Assembly (NCBI RefSeq): GCF_003010915.2
Contig: NZ_CP028426.1
Coordinates: 1,860,001-1,924,000 of the forward strand
DNA: 64,000 nt
Reading direction: 5' to 3'
Source of the DNA: Gulosibacter molinativorax
GTDB taxonomy: Bacteria > Actinomycetota > Actinomycetes > Actinomycetales > Microbacteriaceae
The translations under genes were made by a program, and so were the position numbers. Within the stretch, counting starts at the first letter, position 1. Every line of letters starts with the position of its first letter. Shown piece by piece: positions 8,851 to 18,080 of the stretch. Below the pieces are notes generated by a model, which worked only from the letters and a program-made list of their open reading frames with translations, had not been told where the DNA came from and did not search any database.

Positions 8851-9489
8851 CTATCCGACAAATGACAGCAGCCGCTGGTGCAGCGTCGTGTCACGCGTGA
8901 GCTCCGGGTGGAAGGATGCGCCGAGCACCTTCCCCCGCTCCACACCGACAATCGCGTCGCCGTAGTGCGCCATGACGCGCGTCTCCGCGCCATCCACCGA
9001 CACGATCTGCGGGGCACGGATAAACGCGGCGCGGATCTCGCCCCACTCGGTGCCAAGAGTGGCTTCGGCCGACTCAACCTGGGGCCCGAACGCGTTTCGG
9101 TTCACGGTGATATCGAGGATGCCCAGGGTCTGCTGCCCGGGCGCGGGATTCTCGAGTCGCTTCGCGAGCAGGATGAGCCCGGCACACGTTCCCAGCGTCG
9201 GTAACCCGGCCTCGACCTGCTCACGGATGGGCGCATCCAGCCCGAACATGCGGGCGAGGCGATCGATCACGGAAGATTCCCCGCCGGGCAGGATGAGCGC
9301 ATCCACTCGGGCGCCGTCTGGGCCGACGAGGTCGGCGGGCTTGCGGATCTGGACCGCGTGCGCGTCGAGAGATTCGACGAGATCGGCATGCTCGCGTACG
9401 CCACCCTGCAGACCGAGCACGCCGACGGTCGGGGCTCCCGTGGAAAACGCGGGAGCCCCGATGCCGGCCTGCGAATCGGCGATTACCAT
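8851..9489 (-). CDS. pdxT: Pyridoxal 5'-phosphate synthase glutaminase subunit
   Basis: PdxT hydrolyses glutamine and channels ammonia to PdxS, which makes pyridoxal 5'-phosphate by the DXP-independent route. The 212-residue protein has [13 protein letters not shown] at the start of the domain, LILPGGESS, the nucleophile Cys102 in [14 protein letters not shown], and the His194/Glu196 pair in GASFHPELT, which completes the triad. Its start ATG at 9489 overlaps the pdxS stop by 7 nt (ATGGTAA), a classic translationally coupled pair that supports 1:1 subunit production. About 18 extra residues precede the conserved core, so initiation a little further in is possible. Confidence 0.97.
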   Translation of the reverse strand: MVIADSQAGIGAPAFSTGAPTVGVLGLQGGVREHADLVESLDAHAVQIRKPADLVGPDGARVDALILPGGESSVIDRLARMFGLDAPIREQVEAGLPTLGTCAGLILLAKRLENPAPGQQTLGILDITVNRNAFGPQVESAEATLGTEWGEIRAAFIRAPQIVSVDGAETRVMAHYGDAIVGVERGKVLGASFHPELTRDTTLHQRLLSFVG

Positions 9490-10424
9490 CCGCGCTCGGC
9501 GAGACGGTGCGGTGCCGGGAGGTCGGCGACGTTGATGCCGACCATCGCCTCGCCGAGGCCACGCGAGGCCTCCGCGATTGCGGCGGGGTCGTTGTACTGC
9601 GCGGTGGCGCGGACGATCGCGGCCGCACGCTTGGCGGGATCGCCCGACTTAAAGATGCCGGAACCGACGAAGACACCGTCGGCGCCGAGCTGCATCATCA
9701 TCGCGGCATCGGCGGGTGTCGCGACACCACCGGCGACGAACATCACGACGGGCAGCTCGCCCGTCTCGGCGACCTGCTTGACGAGTCCGTACGGAGCCTG
9801 GAGATCCTTGGCCGCAACGTAGAGCGCATCCGGCTCGACCGCGTTCAGCGCCTGGAGGCGAGCGATCTCGCCCTTGATCGTGCGGATGTGCTTCATTGCT
9901 TCCGAGACATCGCCCGTACCAGCCTCACCCTTCGAGCGAATCATTGCCGCACCCTCGGTGATGCGGCGCAGTGCCTCACCCAGGTTCGTCGCGCCACACA
10001 CGAACGGCACCTTGAAGCCGTGCTTGTCGATGTGGTTCACGTAGTCGGCGGGGCTCAGCACCTCGGACTCGTCGATGTAGTCGACGCCGAGCTCCTGAAG
10101 GATCTGCGCCTCGACGAAGTGGCCGATGCGGGCCTTCGCCATGACCGGGATCGAGACGGTGTCGATGATGCCGTCGATAAGGTCGGGGTCGCTCATGCGG
10201 GCGACACCGCCCTGCGCACGAATGTCGGCGGGGACGCGCTCGAGGGCCATGACGGCGACGGCACCGGCATCTTCAGCGATGCGCGCCTGCTCGGGGGTCA
10301 CGACGTCCATGATGACGCCGCCCTTGAGCATGTCGGCGAGGCCCGTCTTTACGAGCGGAGTCCCCGTCTGCGACGACGCTGCTGCGGACGAGGAGGAAGT
10401 TTCGTTAGTAGTCATGAGTGCCAT
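9483..10424 (-). CDS. pdxS: Pyridoxal 5'-phosphate synthase lyase subunit
   Basis: PdxS condenses ribose 5-phosphate, glyceraldehyde 3-phosphate and ammonia to PLP and assembles as a dodecamer with PdxT. The protein is highly conserved: [67 protein letters not shown] and the glycine-rich phosphate site [29 protein letters not shown] are all present. A low-complexity Ser/Ala leader of about 25 residues precedes the core. Two starts are possible, ATG 10424 or ATG 10415 (MTTNETSSS); neither has a strong ribosome site. It heads the pdxST operon and faces pdxR across a short promoter region. Confidence 0.97.
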   Translation of the reverse strand: MALMTTNETSSSSAAASSQTGTPLVKTGLADMLKGGVIMDVVTPEQARIAEDAGAVAVMALERVPADIRAQGGVARMSDPDLIDGIIDTVSIPVMAKARIGHFVEAQILQELGVDYIDESEVLSPADYVNHIDKHGFKVPFVCGATNLGEALRRITEGAAMIRSKGEAGTGDVSEAMKHIRTIKGEIARLQALNAVEPDALYVAAKDLQAPYGLVKQVAETGELPVVMFVAGGVATPADAAMMMQLGADGVFVGSGIFKSGDPAKRAAAIVRATAQYNDPAAIAEASRGLGEAMVGINVADLPAPHRLAERGW

Positions 10425-10454
10425 CCTGAGCCTGCGATTGGACTATTTCCAGAT

Positions 10455-10484
10455 CCACTTTTACACCACTTCAATAGACCACTT
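10455..10484. promoter_or_regulatory. Three AAGTGG boxes in the pdxS-pdxR promoter region (probable PdxR sites)
   Basis: CCACTT occurs at 10455, 10466 and 10479, that is three direct boxes at 11- and 13-bp spacing. On the minus strand two read AAGTGGTCTA and AAGTGGTGTA. From memory, the actinobacterial PdxR motif is close to AAAGTGG-W-CTA, so these are likely activator sites for pdxST and autoregulatory sites for pdxR. Confidence 0.7.
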
Positions 10485-10500
10485 ATGCAACACTGATTGG

Positions 10501-12051
10501 ATGCGCTCCACGTCAATTCCCGAGGTCCCGATCGAGCTCGATCGCGACGGCCAGCTCTCGCTCCCGCTGCAGCTCGCGCGGGCCGTTCGGGAGCTGATCG
10601 ATCGCGGCGCGCTTCTCCCCGGCGACGAGCTCCCTTCGACCCGAGCCTGGGCCGCGAGGCTCGGCGTCTCCCGCGGCACGGTGGTCTCGGCGTATGAGCA
10701 GCTCACCGCCGAGGGCTACCTCACCGGCGAGCGCGGCTCGGCAACGCGGATCAACCCGCGGCTGCGGCAGACGCATCCCGCGCACGAGCCTGCTGCGGCG
10801 TCGCCCACGCGGAAGAACGACGCCCGCACCACCGCGACTGCTTCCGCAGCGGCGTCCACATCACACGATAGGACGCACAGCCACGTGCCCCACCCCATCA
10901 AGCCGGAGGCAGCACCCTCGCACCTGCGCCCTCACGACGCCATAGACATGCTGCCCGGTCGCCCCGCGACCGACTGGCTCCACACGCCAGCGTGGCGTCG
11001 AGCGTGGCGCGTCGCGGCGGATGCGCAGCTCGCCTCGATCCCGCTGGCCGGCGACGATCGACTCCGCGGCAATTTGGCCGAGCACTTTCGGCGGATGCGC
11101 GGCCTCGCCCGCGATCCGGATCAGTTTCTCGTCACCGCCGGCGGGCGCGAAGGCCTCGCCCTCATCATTCAGACGCTTGCCTCGGAGCTGGAAGGCGGAC
11201 GCGCGCTTCGGGTGGGAGTCGAGTCGCCTGGCTACCCTTCGCTCCGCCGCACCGCGCAGCGACTTGGTGCGGAACTCGTCGCGCTCGAGGTCGACCACGC
11301 GGGCCTGCGCACCGACATGCTGCCCGTCGGACCGAAGCGCCCCGATCTCGTGATCGTCACCCCGAGCCACCAGTATCCGCTCGGCGGCTCGCTGCCGATC
11401 GACCGGCGCATCGAGCTCCTCGAATGGGCCCGCCGCGAACAGGTGCTGATCGTCGAGGACGACTACGACTCGGAACTGCGCTACGTCGGCCAGCCCCTCC
11501 CCACCCTCACCGCCCTCGACGACAGCCGGGACGGCAGCGTCGCGCTCCTCGGCACGTTCTCCACCACCGTCGCACCCAGCCTGGGCATTGGAATGCTCTG
11601 CGTGTCAGATGCGCTTCGTGAGCGACTTCTCGCCACACGCCGGGATCTCGGGACGCCGGTGTCGGCACTCGTGCAGCACGCGTTCGCCGAGTACCTCGCG
11701 TCGGGTGAGCTACGCCGGCACACCGCAAGGATGCGCCGCACCTATCGACAGCGACGAGGCCTCGTCCTCGAGGCGCTCGGCGACGTCTCGGGAGCCGCGG
11801 TGTCGCCGATGGACGGCGGCCTCCATGCGGTGATTCGCACGAAGCTACCCGAAGCGAAGGTGCTCGCGGCCTGCGAGAAGGCGGGGGTGCTGGTCTCCCC
11901 CGGCGCCGACTATTGGCGACAGACCGGCCGCGACCCGCAGCAGGATGGCGACGCTCGCGGAACCATCGTGATCGGCTACGCGCACCTCAGCTCGGATGCG
12001 CTGAGCGAGGGACTGCGCAGGCTTCGCGGAGCGCTCGGCGGCTGCGACTAG
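10501..12051 (+). CDS. pdxR: MocR-type transcriptional regulator of PLP synthesis
   Basis: The 516-residue protein joins an N-terminal GntR winged helix (PLQLARAVRELIDRGALLPGDELPSTRAWAARLGVSRGTVVSAYEQLTAEG) to a class I aminotransferase-like domain from about residue 150. The PLP lysine region is not obvious by eye; SLGIGMLCVSDALRERLLATR lies in the equivalent stretch. An unusually long Ala/Thr/His-rich linker separates the two domains. PdxR proteins sense PLP and activate pdxST; the divergent position and the AAGTGG boxes agree. The start at ATG 10501 has no Shine-Dalgarno, so a very short or absent leader is likely; an ATG-open frame continues upstream through pdxS but that is not coding. 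Confidence 0.92.
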   Translation: MRSTSIPEVPIELDRDGQLSLPLQLARAVRELIDRGALLPGDELPSTRAWAARLGVSRGTVVSAYEQLTAEGYLTGERGSATRINPRLRQTHPAHEPAAASPTRKNDARTTATASAAASTSHDRTHSHVPHPIKPEAAPSHLRPHDAIDMLPGRPATDWLHTPAWRRAWRVAADAQLASIPLAGDDRLRGNLAEHFRRMRGLARDPDQFLVTAGGREGLALIIQTLASELEGGRALRVGVESPGYPSLRRTAQRLGAELVALEVDHAGLRTDMLPVGPKRPDLVIVTPSHQYPLGGSLPIDRRIELLEWARREQVLIVEDDYDSELRYVGQPLPTLTALDDSRDGSVALLGTFSTTVAPSLGIGMLCVSDALRERLLATRRDLGTPVSALVQHAFAEYLASGELRRHTARMRRTYRQRRGLVLEALGDVSGAAVSPMDGGLHAVIRTKLPEAKVLAACEKAGVLVSPGADYWRQTGRDPQQDGDARGTIVIGYAHLSSDALSEGLRRLRGALGGCD

Positions 12052-12170
12052 CCACGGCAGCCGAGAGCTCGAGATGTCTGAGTTATCCACATTTGCTGCC
12101 CGGCGCCGAGGTTATCCACGGAAACGAATTGCATGCGCCGATCGGCCCGGAATCGTCGCACGATAGGCGC

Positions 12171-12614
12171 ATGACAACGACAGCGCCGAACAACCTCGCC
12201 GACCGCATCCTCAACACCGACGCCAAGCTTTACGAAACGCTCTCGCTCATTTTCGACACCCCCGACGAACGAGCTGTGTGGATCTTCTTCCTCGACGAGG
12301 ACCACCGCGTCACCGGGCCCGTGATGCCGCTCGAAAACTACCCGGCCACGCCCAACACGCTGGTCGACGAGCCCCCGTTTGGCCGCGTGCGGTTCGCCAG
12401 CGCATTGGCCTCGCGGCTCGGGGACATGCTCGATTTTGTGGAGGGCTCGACCCTCGTTCTCGTCTGGGAGGACACCGACGCCGGCGATCCCGACACGATC
12501 GAGTGGGCACGCGCGCTCGCGATCGCGGCCAAGGAAGCCGAGGTCTCGCTCCGAGCACAGTTCGCGCTGAACCGACACGGATTCTGGCAGATCACACCCG
12601 ATGACCTTGCATAG
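12171..12614 (+). CDS. Hypothetical protein, probably cytosolic
   Basis: The 147-residue acidic protein has no signal peptide or membrane span. It contains AVWIFFLDEDHRVTGPVMPLENYP, a run of predicted strands, followed by STLVLVWEDTDAGDPDTIEWARALAIAAKEA, and would suit a small alpha/beta domain. This style is seen in actinobacterial conserved proteins of unknown function that resemble DUF4192 or JAB-like RadC/DisA accessory domains, but I cannot assign a family. The ATG at 12171 follows GATAGGCGC with no Shine-Dalgarno, which suggests a leaderless mRNA. It precedes the toxin-antitoxin pair by 46 bp. Confidence 0.7.
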   Translation: MTTTAPNNLADRILNTDAKLYETLSLIFDTPDERAVWIFFLDEDHRVTGPVMPLENYPATPNTLVDEPPFGRVRFASALASRLGDMLDFVEGSTLVLVWEDTDAGDPDTIEWARALAIAAKEAEVSLRAQFALNRHGFWQITPDDLA

Positions 12615-12629
12615 TGCACCCAGCCTTCC

Positions 12630-12660
12630 GGTCAAATCGATCAATTGGTATGATTTGACC
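12630..12660. promoter_or_regulatory. Toxin-antitoxin promoter with inverted-repeat operator
   Basis: GGTCAAAT at 12630 and ATTTGACC at 12653 form a perfect 8-bp inverted repeat with a 15-bp spacer. A -10 box TATGAT (12649-12654) lies inside it, six bases before the antitoxin ATG, so the transcript is probably leaderless. The operator covers the promoter, as expected for antitoxin autorepression. Confidence 0.7.
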
Positions 12661-12930
12661 ATGAACGAGAGCCTGCCGATTTCCGTCGCCAAGCAGCAGC
12701 TGGGCACGCTCGTCGACCGGGTCCACCTTGCCCACGAGACTGTCTACCTCACGAAACATGGTCGTCGCGTGGCCGCGATCATCGATGCGGATACGCTCGA
12801 CGGCATCCTCGAGCGACTCGAGGACTTCGAGGATGCCACTGCCGCCAACGCCGCGCGTCGCGAAATGGCAGAGACCGGTGCGAGCCCGATTCCGTGGGAC
12901 GAGGTCAAAGCCGAGCTCGGTCTCTCGTGA
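12661..12930 (+). CDS. Phd/YefM family antitoxin
   Basis: The 89-residue protein begins SLPISVAKQQLGTLVDRVHLAHETVYLTKHGRRVAAIID, the typical Phd/YefM DNA-binding fold in which a dimer binds the operator and the flexible C-terminus wraps and neutralises the toxin. The C-terminal half (ETGASPIPWDEVKAELGLS) is the expected toxin-binding tail. The ATG at 12661 abuts the inverted-repeat operator and probably lacks a leader. It overlaps the downstream toxin start by 4 nt (GTGA), giving translational coupling. The pair probably represses its own promoter. Confidence 0.92.
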   Translation: MNESLPISVAKQQLGTLVDRVHLAHETVYLTKHGRRVAAIIDADTLDGILERLEDFEDATAANAARREMAETGASPIPWDEVKAELGLS

Positions 12931-13184
12931 CCTATCGCGTTGTGCTGTCGCCCGCCGCGGCGCGAGAACTACGCAAGCTTGACGCCCATACGAAGCGACG
13001 CATCCAAGCCGCCATCGAACTCCTCACCGAGACCCCTCGTCCGCCGGCCGCCAAACGACTCGTCGATAGTGGGGGCGCATGGCGAGTGCGCGTCGGCGAG
13101 TACCGCATCGTTTACGACATCGATGACGGCGAACTCGTCGTGCTCGTCCTCCACACACGCCATCGCCGAGACAGCTACCGCTGA
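12927..13184 (+). CDS. RelE/ParE family toxin
   Basis: The 85-residue protein starts at GTG 12927, overlapping the antitoxin stop. VTYRVVLSPAAARELRKLDAHTKRRIQAAIELL, then AKRLVDSGGAWRVRVGEYRIVYDIDDGELVVLVLHTRHRRDSYR, matches RelE toxins, with the conserved R-V-G-E-Y-R-I-V-Y strand and the basic C-terminus used for ribosome-dependent mRNA cleavage. Arg and Tyr residues of the RelE active site are present, which favours RelE (mRNA interferase) over ParE (gyrase). The longer frame from 12894 lies inside the antitoxin gene and is rejected. Confidence 0.92.
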   Translation: MTYRVVLSPAAARELRKLDAHTKRRIQAAIELLTETPRPPAAKRLVDSGGAWRVRVGEYRIVYDIDDGELVVLVLHTRHRRDSYR

Positions 13185-13274
13185 CGAGCTGCGTGATCAG
13201 TCAGCGCCGTGACTATTGCTGCACGGTCAACGAGGTTTCGGAACGCCTGGCGTGTGGCGGTCAGCCCTCGCGTT

Positions 13275-13303
13275 GTGCCAGGCGGCCGGTTGCCGCCTGG
13301 CAC
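13275..13303. terminator. Bidirectional hairpin terminator
   Basis: GTGCCAGGCGGC and GCCGCCTGGCAC form a perfect 12-bp stem with a 5-nt loop. It lies between the convergent relE-type toxin gene and the RamB-like gene and has no U-run, as is common in actinobacteria. Confidence 0.7.
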
Positions 13304-13310
13304 CTAGCGA

Positions 13311-14780
13311 TCAACCCTCGAGCGGCGCGTGGCGATCGATGAACTCAAGCATCTGCACGCGGTCGACGCCGGTAAAGGTGCCCGAAGGCATCGCCGCGAG
13401 CAGCGAGGCGTTGAGCCGAGCACTCGGCCAAACCGCGCCGTCCCAGCGTTCCGAGAGCGCCGCATCCGGTTCGCGACAGCACGACGGTTGGGGGCAGGTC
13501 GAGGTGAAGCGGCGCTTCGTCTCCCTGCCCCGGAACCACTTGGCATGCTCGAAGCTCGTGCCCACAGAGATCGAGAATTCACCGGCGGAGCCCGATTCGA
13601 TGTGCGAGGTGCACCAGTATGTGCCGGCTGGCTTGTCGGTGTACTGGTAGAACGGCGTCATCCGGTCCTCCGTCCGGAAAACCTGCTGCGCGCTCCACCA
13701 GCGGCACACGATCTGCCCCTCGACCGCGCCAAGCGCATCCGTCGGGAACTGCACGTCGTCGTTCTGATAGGCCTTCAAGATGGTGCCGCTCGAGTGCATC
13801 TTGAGGAAGTGCACCGGAATACCGAGGTGCTCAGTCGCGAGATTGCTGAAGCGGTGCCCAGCCGTCTCGTAGCTCACGGCGAACTCGTCGCGGAGGTCCT
13901 CGACCGAAAGCTCGTGGTCCGTTTTGGCCTCTGACAGGAACTTCAGCGCGCTCGCCTCGGGCACGAGGAGCGCACCCGCGAGGTAGTTCGTCTCAACCCG
14001 CTGCCGCAGTAGCTCGCCATAATCGTTCGGCTCACCCTTCCCGAGCTCGTGCGCCGCGAGCGCCTGCAGCACGGTCGATCGCGAGTCGGATGCGCCCCGA
14101 CCGATCGGCAGGTAGATCCGCTTGTTCTCGGTGTCGGTGATGCTGCGGGCGGAGCGTGGCAGGTCGCGAACCGAGTGCAACGTGAACCCGAGCGCGGCGG
14201 CCAGCTCGCCTACGCGACGCTGCGAAAGCGGTCCGCGGCGATAGTTGATGTGCTTGAGGAGATCCGCGGCGATCGCTTCGAGCTCGGGGTAATAGTTCCC
14301 GGCTCGCGATTGCTCCGCACGCAGCTGACCGTTGACGCGCCGGGCCTCCTCTGGCGTGGCCGCGCGCTCTTCGTGCAGGCGGCGCAGCTCTTCGTGCAGC
14401 CCCAAGATGGTTTCGATCGCCTCGTCGCTCAGTGTCTTGCGCACCGGCAGCTCAGGCAGCGGCAGACTTTTGTAGAGCGCACCCTGCTGCGCCCGCTCCA
14501 GCGCGATCTCCAGCTCGGCCCGCCGCGAAGGCGCCTCGGTGCTGAGCAGGTCATCCACCGATACCGCGAGGATGCGCGCCAGGCGCTGTAGCTCGCCGAG
14601 CTTCAATTCGCGGCGACCATTTTCAATCACGGAGACCTGCGAAGGGGCGCGGCCGAGCCGTTCCGCGAGTTCATTGAGGGAGAGACCCCGGGCGCGGCGG
14701 TGCGCCCGGATGCGTTTACCAATAAGCAGTGGATCGTACACGTCTTCATCGTGCTCGAGCACCACGTCGTTGTGTGCCAT
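13311..14780 (-). CDS. ramB: RamB-like XRE/ScfR transcriptional regulator of acetate metabolism
   Basis: The 489-residue protein has an N-terminal Cro/CI helix-turn-helix (KRIRAHRRARGLSLNELAERLGRAPSQVSVIENGRRELKL, about residues 20-60), a central IrrE/ImmA-type domain near residues 230-300, and a C-terminal ScfR domain with paired cysteines (TYWCTSHIESGS, RRFTSTCPQPSCCREP). RamB and relatives sense short-chain acyl-CoA or related signals and control glyoxylate-cycle genes. The metallopeptidase motif, usually HELGH, reads HELGK, so peptidase activity is doubtful. It is divergent from aceA with a RamB-like inverted repeat between. The ATG at 14780 is the first compatible with the domain start. 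Confidence 0.9.
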   Translation of the reverse strand: MAHNDVVLEHDEDVYDPLLIGKRIRAHRRARGLSLNELAERLGRAPSQVSVIENGRRELKLGELQRLARILAVSVDDLLSTEAPSRRAELEIALERAQQGALYKSLPLPELPVRKTLSDEAIETILGLHEELRRLHEERAATPEEARRVNGQLRAEQSRAGNYYPELEAIAADLLKHINYRRGPLSQRRVGELAAALGFTLHSVRDLPRSARSITDTENKRIYLPIGRGASDSRSTVLQALAAHELGKGEPNDYGELLRQRVETNYLAGALLVPEASALKFLSEAKTDHELSVEDLRDEFAVSYETAGHRFSNLATEHLGIPVHFLKMHSSGTILKAYQNDDVQFPTDALGAVEGQIVCRWWSAQQVFRTEDRMTPFYQYTDKPAGTYWCTSHIESGSAGEFSISVGTSFEHAKWFRGRETKRRFTSTCPQPSCCREPDAALSERWDGAVWPSARLNASLLAAMPSGTFTGVDRVQMLEFIDRHAPLEG

Positions 14781-14816
14781 GTCGCAAGCATGCCATAGCC
14801 CGAAACTTCTGCCCAG

Positions 14817-14838
14817 CAGAACTTTTGGAAAAGTTCTG
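14817..14838. promoter_or_regulatory. RamB-like operator in the ramB-aceA intergenic region
   Basis: CAGAACTTTT and AAAAGTTCTG form a perfect 10-bp inverted repeat around a GG centre. A related half-site GAAACTTCTG lies at 14802. From memory, the corynebacterial RamB box is close to (A/G)AACTTTGCAAA, which this resembles. It sits where a regulator could act on both ramB and aceA. Confidence 0.7.
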
Positions 14839-14944
14839 TCCGAGAATCGCACAGTTCGGGCTTGCTGCGGGGCGAAGGTAGATGCAGATCCCAACCAGCA
14901 GATCGAAACCAACGCTCGATCGCAGCCCGACGAAGGAGTCACCC

Positions 14945-16258
14945 ATGACACAGATCACCCGCCCCGGCGACCAGACCCAGACCGCAGCCGAGCTCGCTAC
15001 CGAGTGGGACGTCGACCCCCGCTGGGCGAACGTTCGCCGCGACTACTCCGCCGAAGATGTTGTCTCCCTCCGCGGCCCCGTCCAGGAAGAGCGCACCCTC
15101 GCCCGTCGCGGCGCCGAGACCCTGTGGGACCTCATCAAGCAAAACCACGAAGACCCCGAGTCGTGGGTCCGCGCCCTCGGTGCGCTGACCGGCAACCAGG
15201 CCGTGCAGCAGGTACGCGCAGGCCTGAAGGCCATCTACCTCTCCGGCTGGCAGGTCGCCGCCGACGCCAACCTCTCGGGCAAGACCTACCCGGACCAGAG
15301 CCTCTACCCGGCCAACTCGGTTCCCGCGGTCGTCCGCCGCATCAACAACGCGCTCCAGCGCGCGGCACAGATCGAGTTCGCCGAGACCGGCACGAACTCG
15401 CGTGAGTGGCTCGCCCCGATCGTGGCGGATGCGGAGGCCGGCTTCGGCGGACCGCTCAACGCCTACGAGCTCATGCTCAACATGATCGAGGCTGGCGCCG
15501 CGGGCGTCCACTGGGAAGACCAGCTCGCGAGTGAGAAGAAGTGCGGTCACATGGGCGGCAAGGTGCTCATCCCGACGAGCCAGCACATCCGCACCCTGAA
15601 CGCTGCCCGCCTCGCGGCCGACGTCGCGAACACCCCGAGCATCATCATCGCCCGCACCGACGCGCTCGCCGCCAACTTGATCACGAGCGACATCGATGAG
15701 CGCGACCAGCCGTTCCTCACCGGCGAGCGCACTGCCGAGGGCTTCTACGAGGTCGAGCCGGGCATCGAGCCGGTAATCGCCCGCGGCCTCGCGTACGCCG
15801 AGTACGCCGACCTCCTGTGGGTTGAGTCGGCGGAGCCGGACCTCGAGCTTGCGAAGAAGTTCGCCGACCGCATCCACCAGGACTTCCCGGACCAGTTGCT
15901 CTCGTACAACTGCTCCCCGAGCTTCAACTGGAAGCGCCACCTCGACGACGACCAGATCGCGAAGTTCCAGCGCGAGCTCTCCGCGATGGGCTACGCGTTC
16001 CAGTTCATCACCCTCGCCGGATTCCACTCGCTCAACTACGGGATGTTCGATCTCGCACAGCAGTACAACGACCGCCAGATGGCCGCGTACGTCGAGCTGC
16101 AGGAGGCAGAGTTCGCTGCCGAGTCGCGCGGTTTCACCGCTCACCGTCACCAGGCCGAGGTCGGCACCGGCTACTTCGACAAGATCTCCACCGCACTAAA
16201 CCCGAACAGCGCGACGCTCGCGCTCGTTGGCTCGACCGAAGCCGAACAGTTCCACTGA
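14945..16258 (+). CDS. aceA: Isocitrate lyase
   Basis: AceA cleaves isocitrate to glyoxylate and succinate, the first step of the glyoxylate bypass, allowing growth on acetate or fatty acids. The 437-residue length is typical. The active-site signature [11 protein letters not shown] holds the catalytic Cys near residue 200, and [19 protein letters not shown] and [16 protein letters not shown] are family marks for metal and substrate binding. The ATG at 14945 follows GAAGGAGTCACCC, a strong ribosome site. It is followed 49 bp later by aceB, probably in one operon under the RamB-like regulator. Confidence 0.98.
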   Translation: MTQITRPGDQTQTAAELATEWDVDPRWANVRRDYSAEDVVSLRGPVQEERTLARRGAETLWDLIKQNHEDPESWVRALGALTGNQAVQQVRAGLKAIYLSGWQVAADANLSGKTYPDQSLYPANSVPAVVRRINNALQRAAQIEFAETGTNSREWLAPIVADAEAGFGGPLNAYELMLNMIEAGAAGVHWEDQLASEKKCGHMGGKVLIPTSQHIRTLNAARLAADVANTPSIIIARTDALAANLITSDIDERDQPFLTGERTAEGFYEVEPGIEPVIARGLAYAEYADLLWVESAEPDLELAKKFADRIHQDFPDQLLSYNCSPSFNWKRHLDDDQIAKFQRELSAMGYAFQFITLAGFHSLNYGMFDLAQQYNDRQMAAYVELQEAEFAAESRGFTAHRHQAEVGTGYFDKISTALNPNSATLALVGSTEAEQFH

Positions 16259-16307
16259 TTCCCCACCCCTAGCCACACCTGCCAGCGCTGCCAGAAAGGC
16301 CAAGCTC

Positions 16308-17957
16308 ATGACTTCTCCAATCACCGTTCTCGACCCGTCCTTCACCGCAGACTCGACCACCCCGCGTGGCCGGATCGAGGTCCTCGGACCGCTCGAACCC
16401 GGGTTCGACGAAATTCTCTCCGAGGAGGCGCTCACGTTCATCGCGGCGCTCCACGACCGCTTCGCGCGCCGCCGTTGCGATCGTCTCAAGGCTCGCCGCG
16501 ACCGCCAGGCCCGCTTTGCCGCGGGTTCGTCGCCCGAGTTCCTCCCCGAGACGAAGGAGATTCGTGAGGATGCATCCTGGCGCGTCGCCGGGGCTGGCCC
16601 CGGCCTCGTCGACCGTCGCGTCGAAATCACCGGTCCCACCGACCGCAAGATGACGATCAACGCGATGAACTCGGGCGCGAAGGTGTGGCTCGCCGACCAC
16701 GAAGACTCGCTGAGCCCCACGTGGTCGAACATGATCGGCGGACAGATCAACCTCCGCGACGCGATCCGTCGTGAGATCGACTTCGTCTCCCCCGAGGGCA
16801 AGGAATACCGCCTCGGTGAGGAGACCCCGACGATCGTGTTCCGGCCGCGTGGCTGGCACCTCACCGAGCAGCATCTGCAGTACACCGACCCCAAGGGTGG
16901 TCGTGGCACGGTCTCGGGTTCGCTCGTCGACTTCGGCCTCTACGTGTTCCACAACGCGCACGAGCTGATCGCTCGCGGTAGCGGACCGTACTTCTACCTG
17001 CCGAAGCTTGAGTCGCACCTCGAGGCGCGCCTGTGGAACGAGGCGTTCACCTTCGCCGAGGAAGCACTCGGGATCGAGCACGGCACGATCCGCGCGACCG
17101 TGCTGATCGAAACGATCACCGCGGCGTTCGAGATGGATGAGATTCTCTACGAACTGCGCGACCACTGCGCGGGCCTCAACGCGGGTCGCTGGGACTACCT
17201 GTTCAGCATCATCAAGACGTTCCGCAACCGCGGCCGCGACTTCATCCTGCCGGACCGTAACCAGCTCACGATGACGGTACCGTTCATGCGGGCCTACACC
17301 GAGCTCCTCGTAAGGACTTGCCATCGCCGTGGGGCGCACGCGATCGGCGGCATGAGCGCGTTCATCCCAAACCGCCGCGACCCTGAGATCACCGAGCAGG
17401 CGTTCGAGAAGGTCGCCGACGACAAGCGCCGCGAGGCACGCGACGGCTTCGACGGAACCTGGGTTGCGCATCCCGACCTCGTGCCGGTGGCCCGCGCCGA
17501 GCTCGACGCCGTACTCGGTGACCGACCAAACCAGGTCGACCGCCAGCGCGACGATGTCGAGGTGACTGCCGAGGACCTCATCGACCTCCGCGTCGAAGGC
17601 GGCAGCGTCACGAACGCTGGAATCCGCCAGAACATCTTCGTGGCACTGCGCTACATCGACAGCTGGCTGCGCGGCCAGGGTGCCGCGGCGATCGACAACC
17701 TCATGGAGGATGCGGCGACCGCCGAGATCTCCCGCTCGCAGCTGTGGCAGTGGATCAACCAGGGCGTCATCACCGAAGAGGGCCGACCGGTAGTTCGCGA
17801 GCGCGTCGACTACTTCATTGACCGCTATGCGGGCGAGCTCTCCGAGATCGAGGGCAACCGCGCGGCCGAGGCTGCAGAGTTCCTCAAGGAGCTCGTCCTC
17901 GGCGAGGAGTTCCCGGACTTCCTCACCACCCCGGCGTACAGCCGCTACCTGAAGTAG
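16308..17957 (+). CDS. aceB: Malate synthase A
   Basis: AceB condenses glyoxylate with acetyl-CoA to malate, completing the glyoxylate shunt begun by AceA. The 549-residue protein is of the A isoform length. Visible marks include [69 protein letters not shown] (catalytic Glu and Arg region) and [14 protein letters not shown]. The ATG at 16308 has CAGAAAGGCCAAGCTC before it. A hairpin directly after the stop probably ends the aceAB transcript. Confidence 0.98.
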   Translation: MTSPITVLDPSFTADSTTPRGRIEVLGPLEPGFDEILSEEALTFIAALHDRFARRRCDRLKARRDRQARFAAGSSPEFLPETKEIREDASWRVAGAGPGLVDRRVEITGPTDRKMTINAMNSGAKVWLADHEDSLSPTWSNMIGGQINLRDAIRREIDFVSPEGKEYRLGEETPTIVFRPRGWHLTEQHLQYTDPKGGRGTVSGSLVDFGLYVFHNAHELIARGSGPYFYLPKLESHLEARLWNEAFTFAEEALGIEHGTIRATVLIETITAAFEMDEILYELRDHCAGLNAGRWDYLFSIIKTFRNRGRDFILPDRNQLTMTVPFMRAYTELLVRTCHRRGAHAIGGMSAFIPNRRDPEITEQAFEKVADDKRREARDGFDGTWVAHPDLVPVARAELDAVLGDRPNQVDRQRDDVEVTAEDLIDLRVEGGSVTNAGIRQNIFVALRYIDSWLRGQGAAAIDNLMEDAATAEISRSQLWQWINQGVITEEGRPVVRERVDYFIDRYAGELSEIEGNRAAEAAEFLKELVLGEEFPDFLTTPAYSRYLK

Positions 17958-17971
17958 CAGCACCGGAACCG

Positions 17972-18016
17972 GAGGGTGGGTACCGCAACAACGATCTTGC
18001 TGTGGCACCCACCCTC
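17972..18016 (+). terminator. Terminator hairpin after aceB
   Basis: GAGGGTGGGT (17972-17981) and ACCCACCCTC (18007-18016) form a perfect 10-bp stem with a 25-nt loop, followed by TTTC. It lies 14 bp after the aceB stop. Confidence 0.65.
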
Positions 18017-18080
18017 TTTCGATTGTCGGGCGGGCAGCTCGCTACGTCGCTTCGCAACTACTCGCCGGCCGGCCGACTGC

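Noticed and set aside
16269..18008. 579-codon minus-strand frame opposite aceB
   Set aside because: aceB is a certain malate synthase; this is its shadow.
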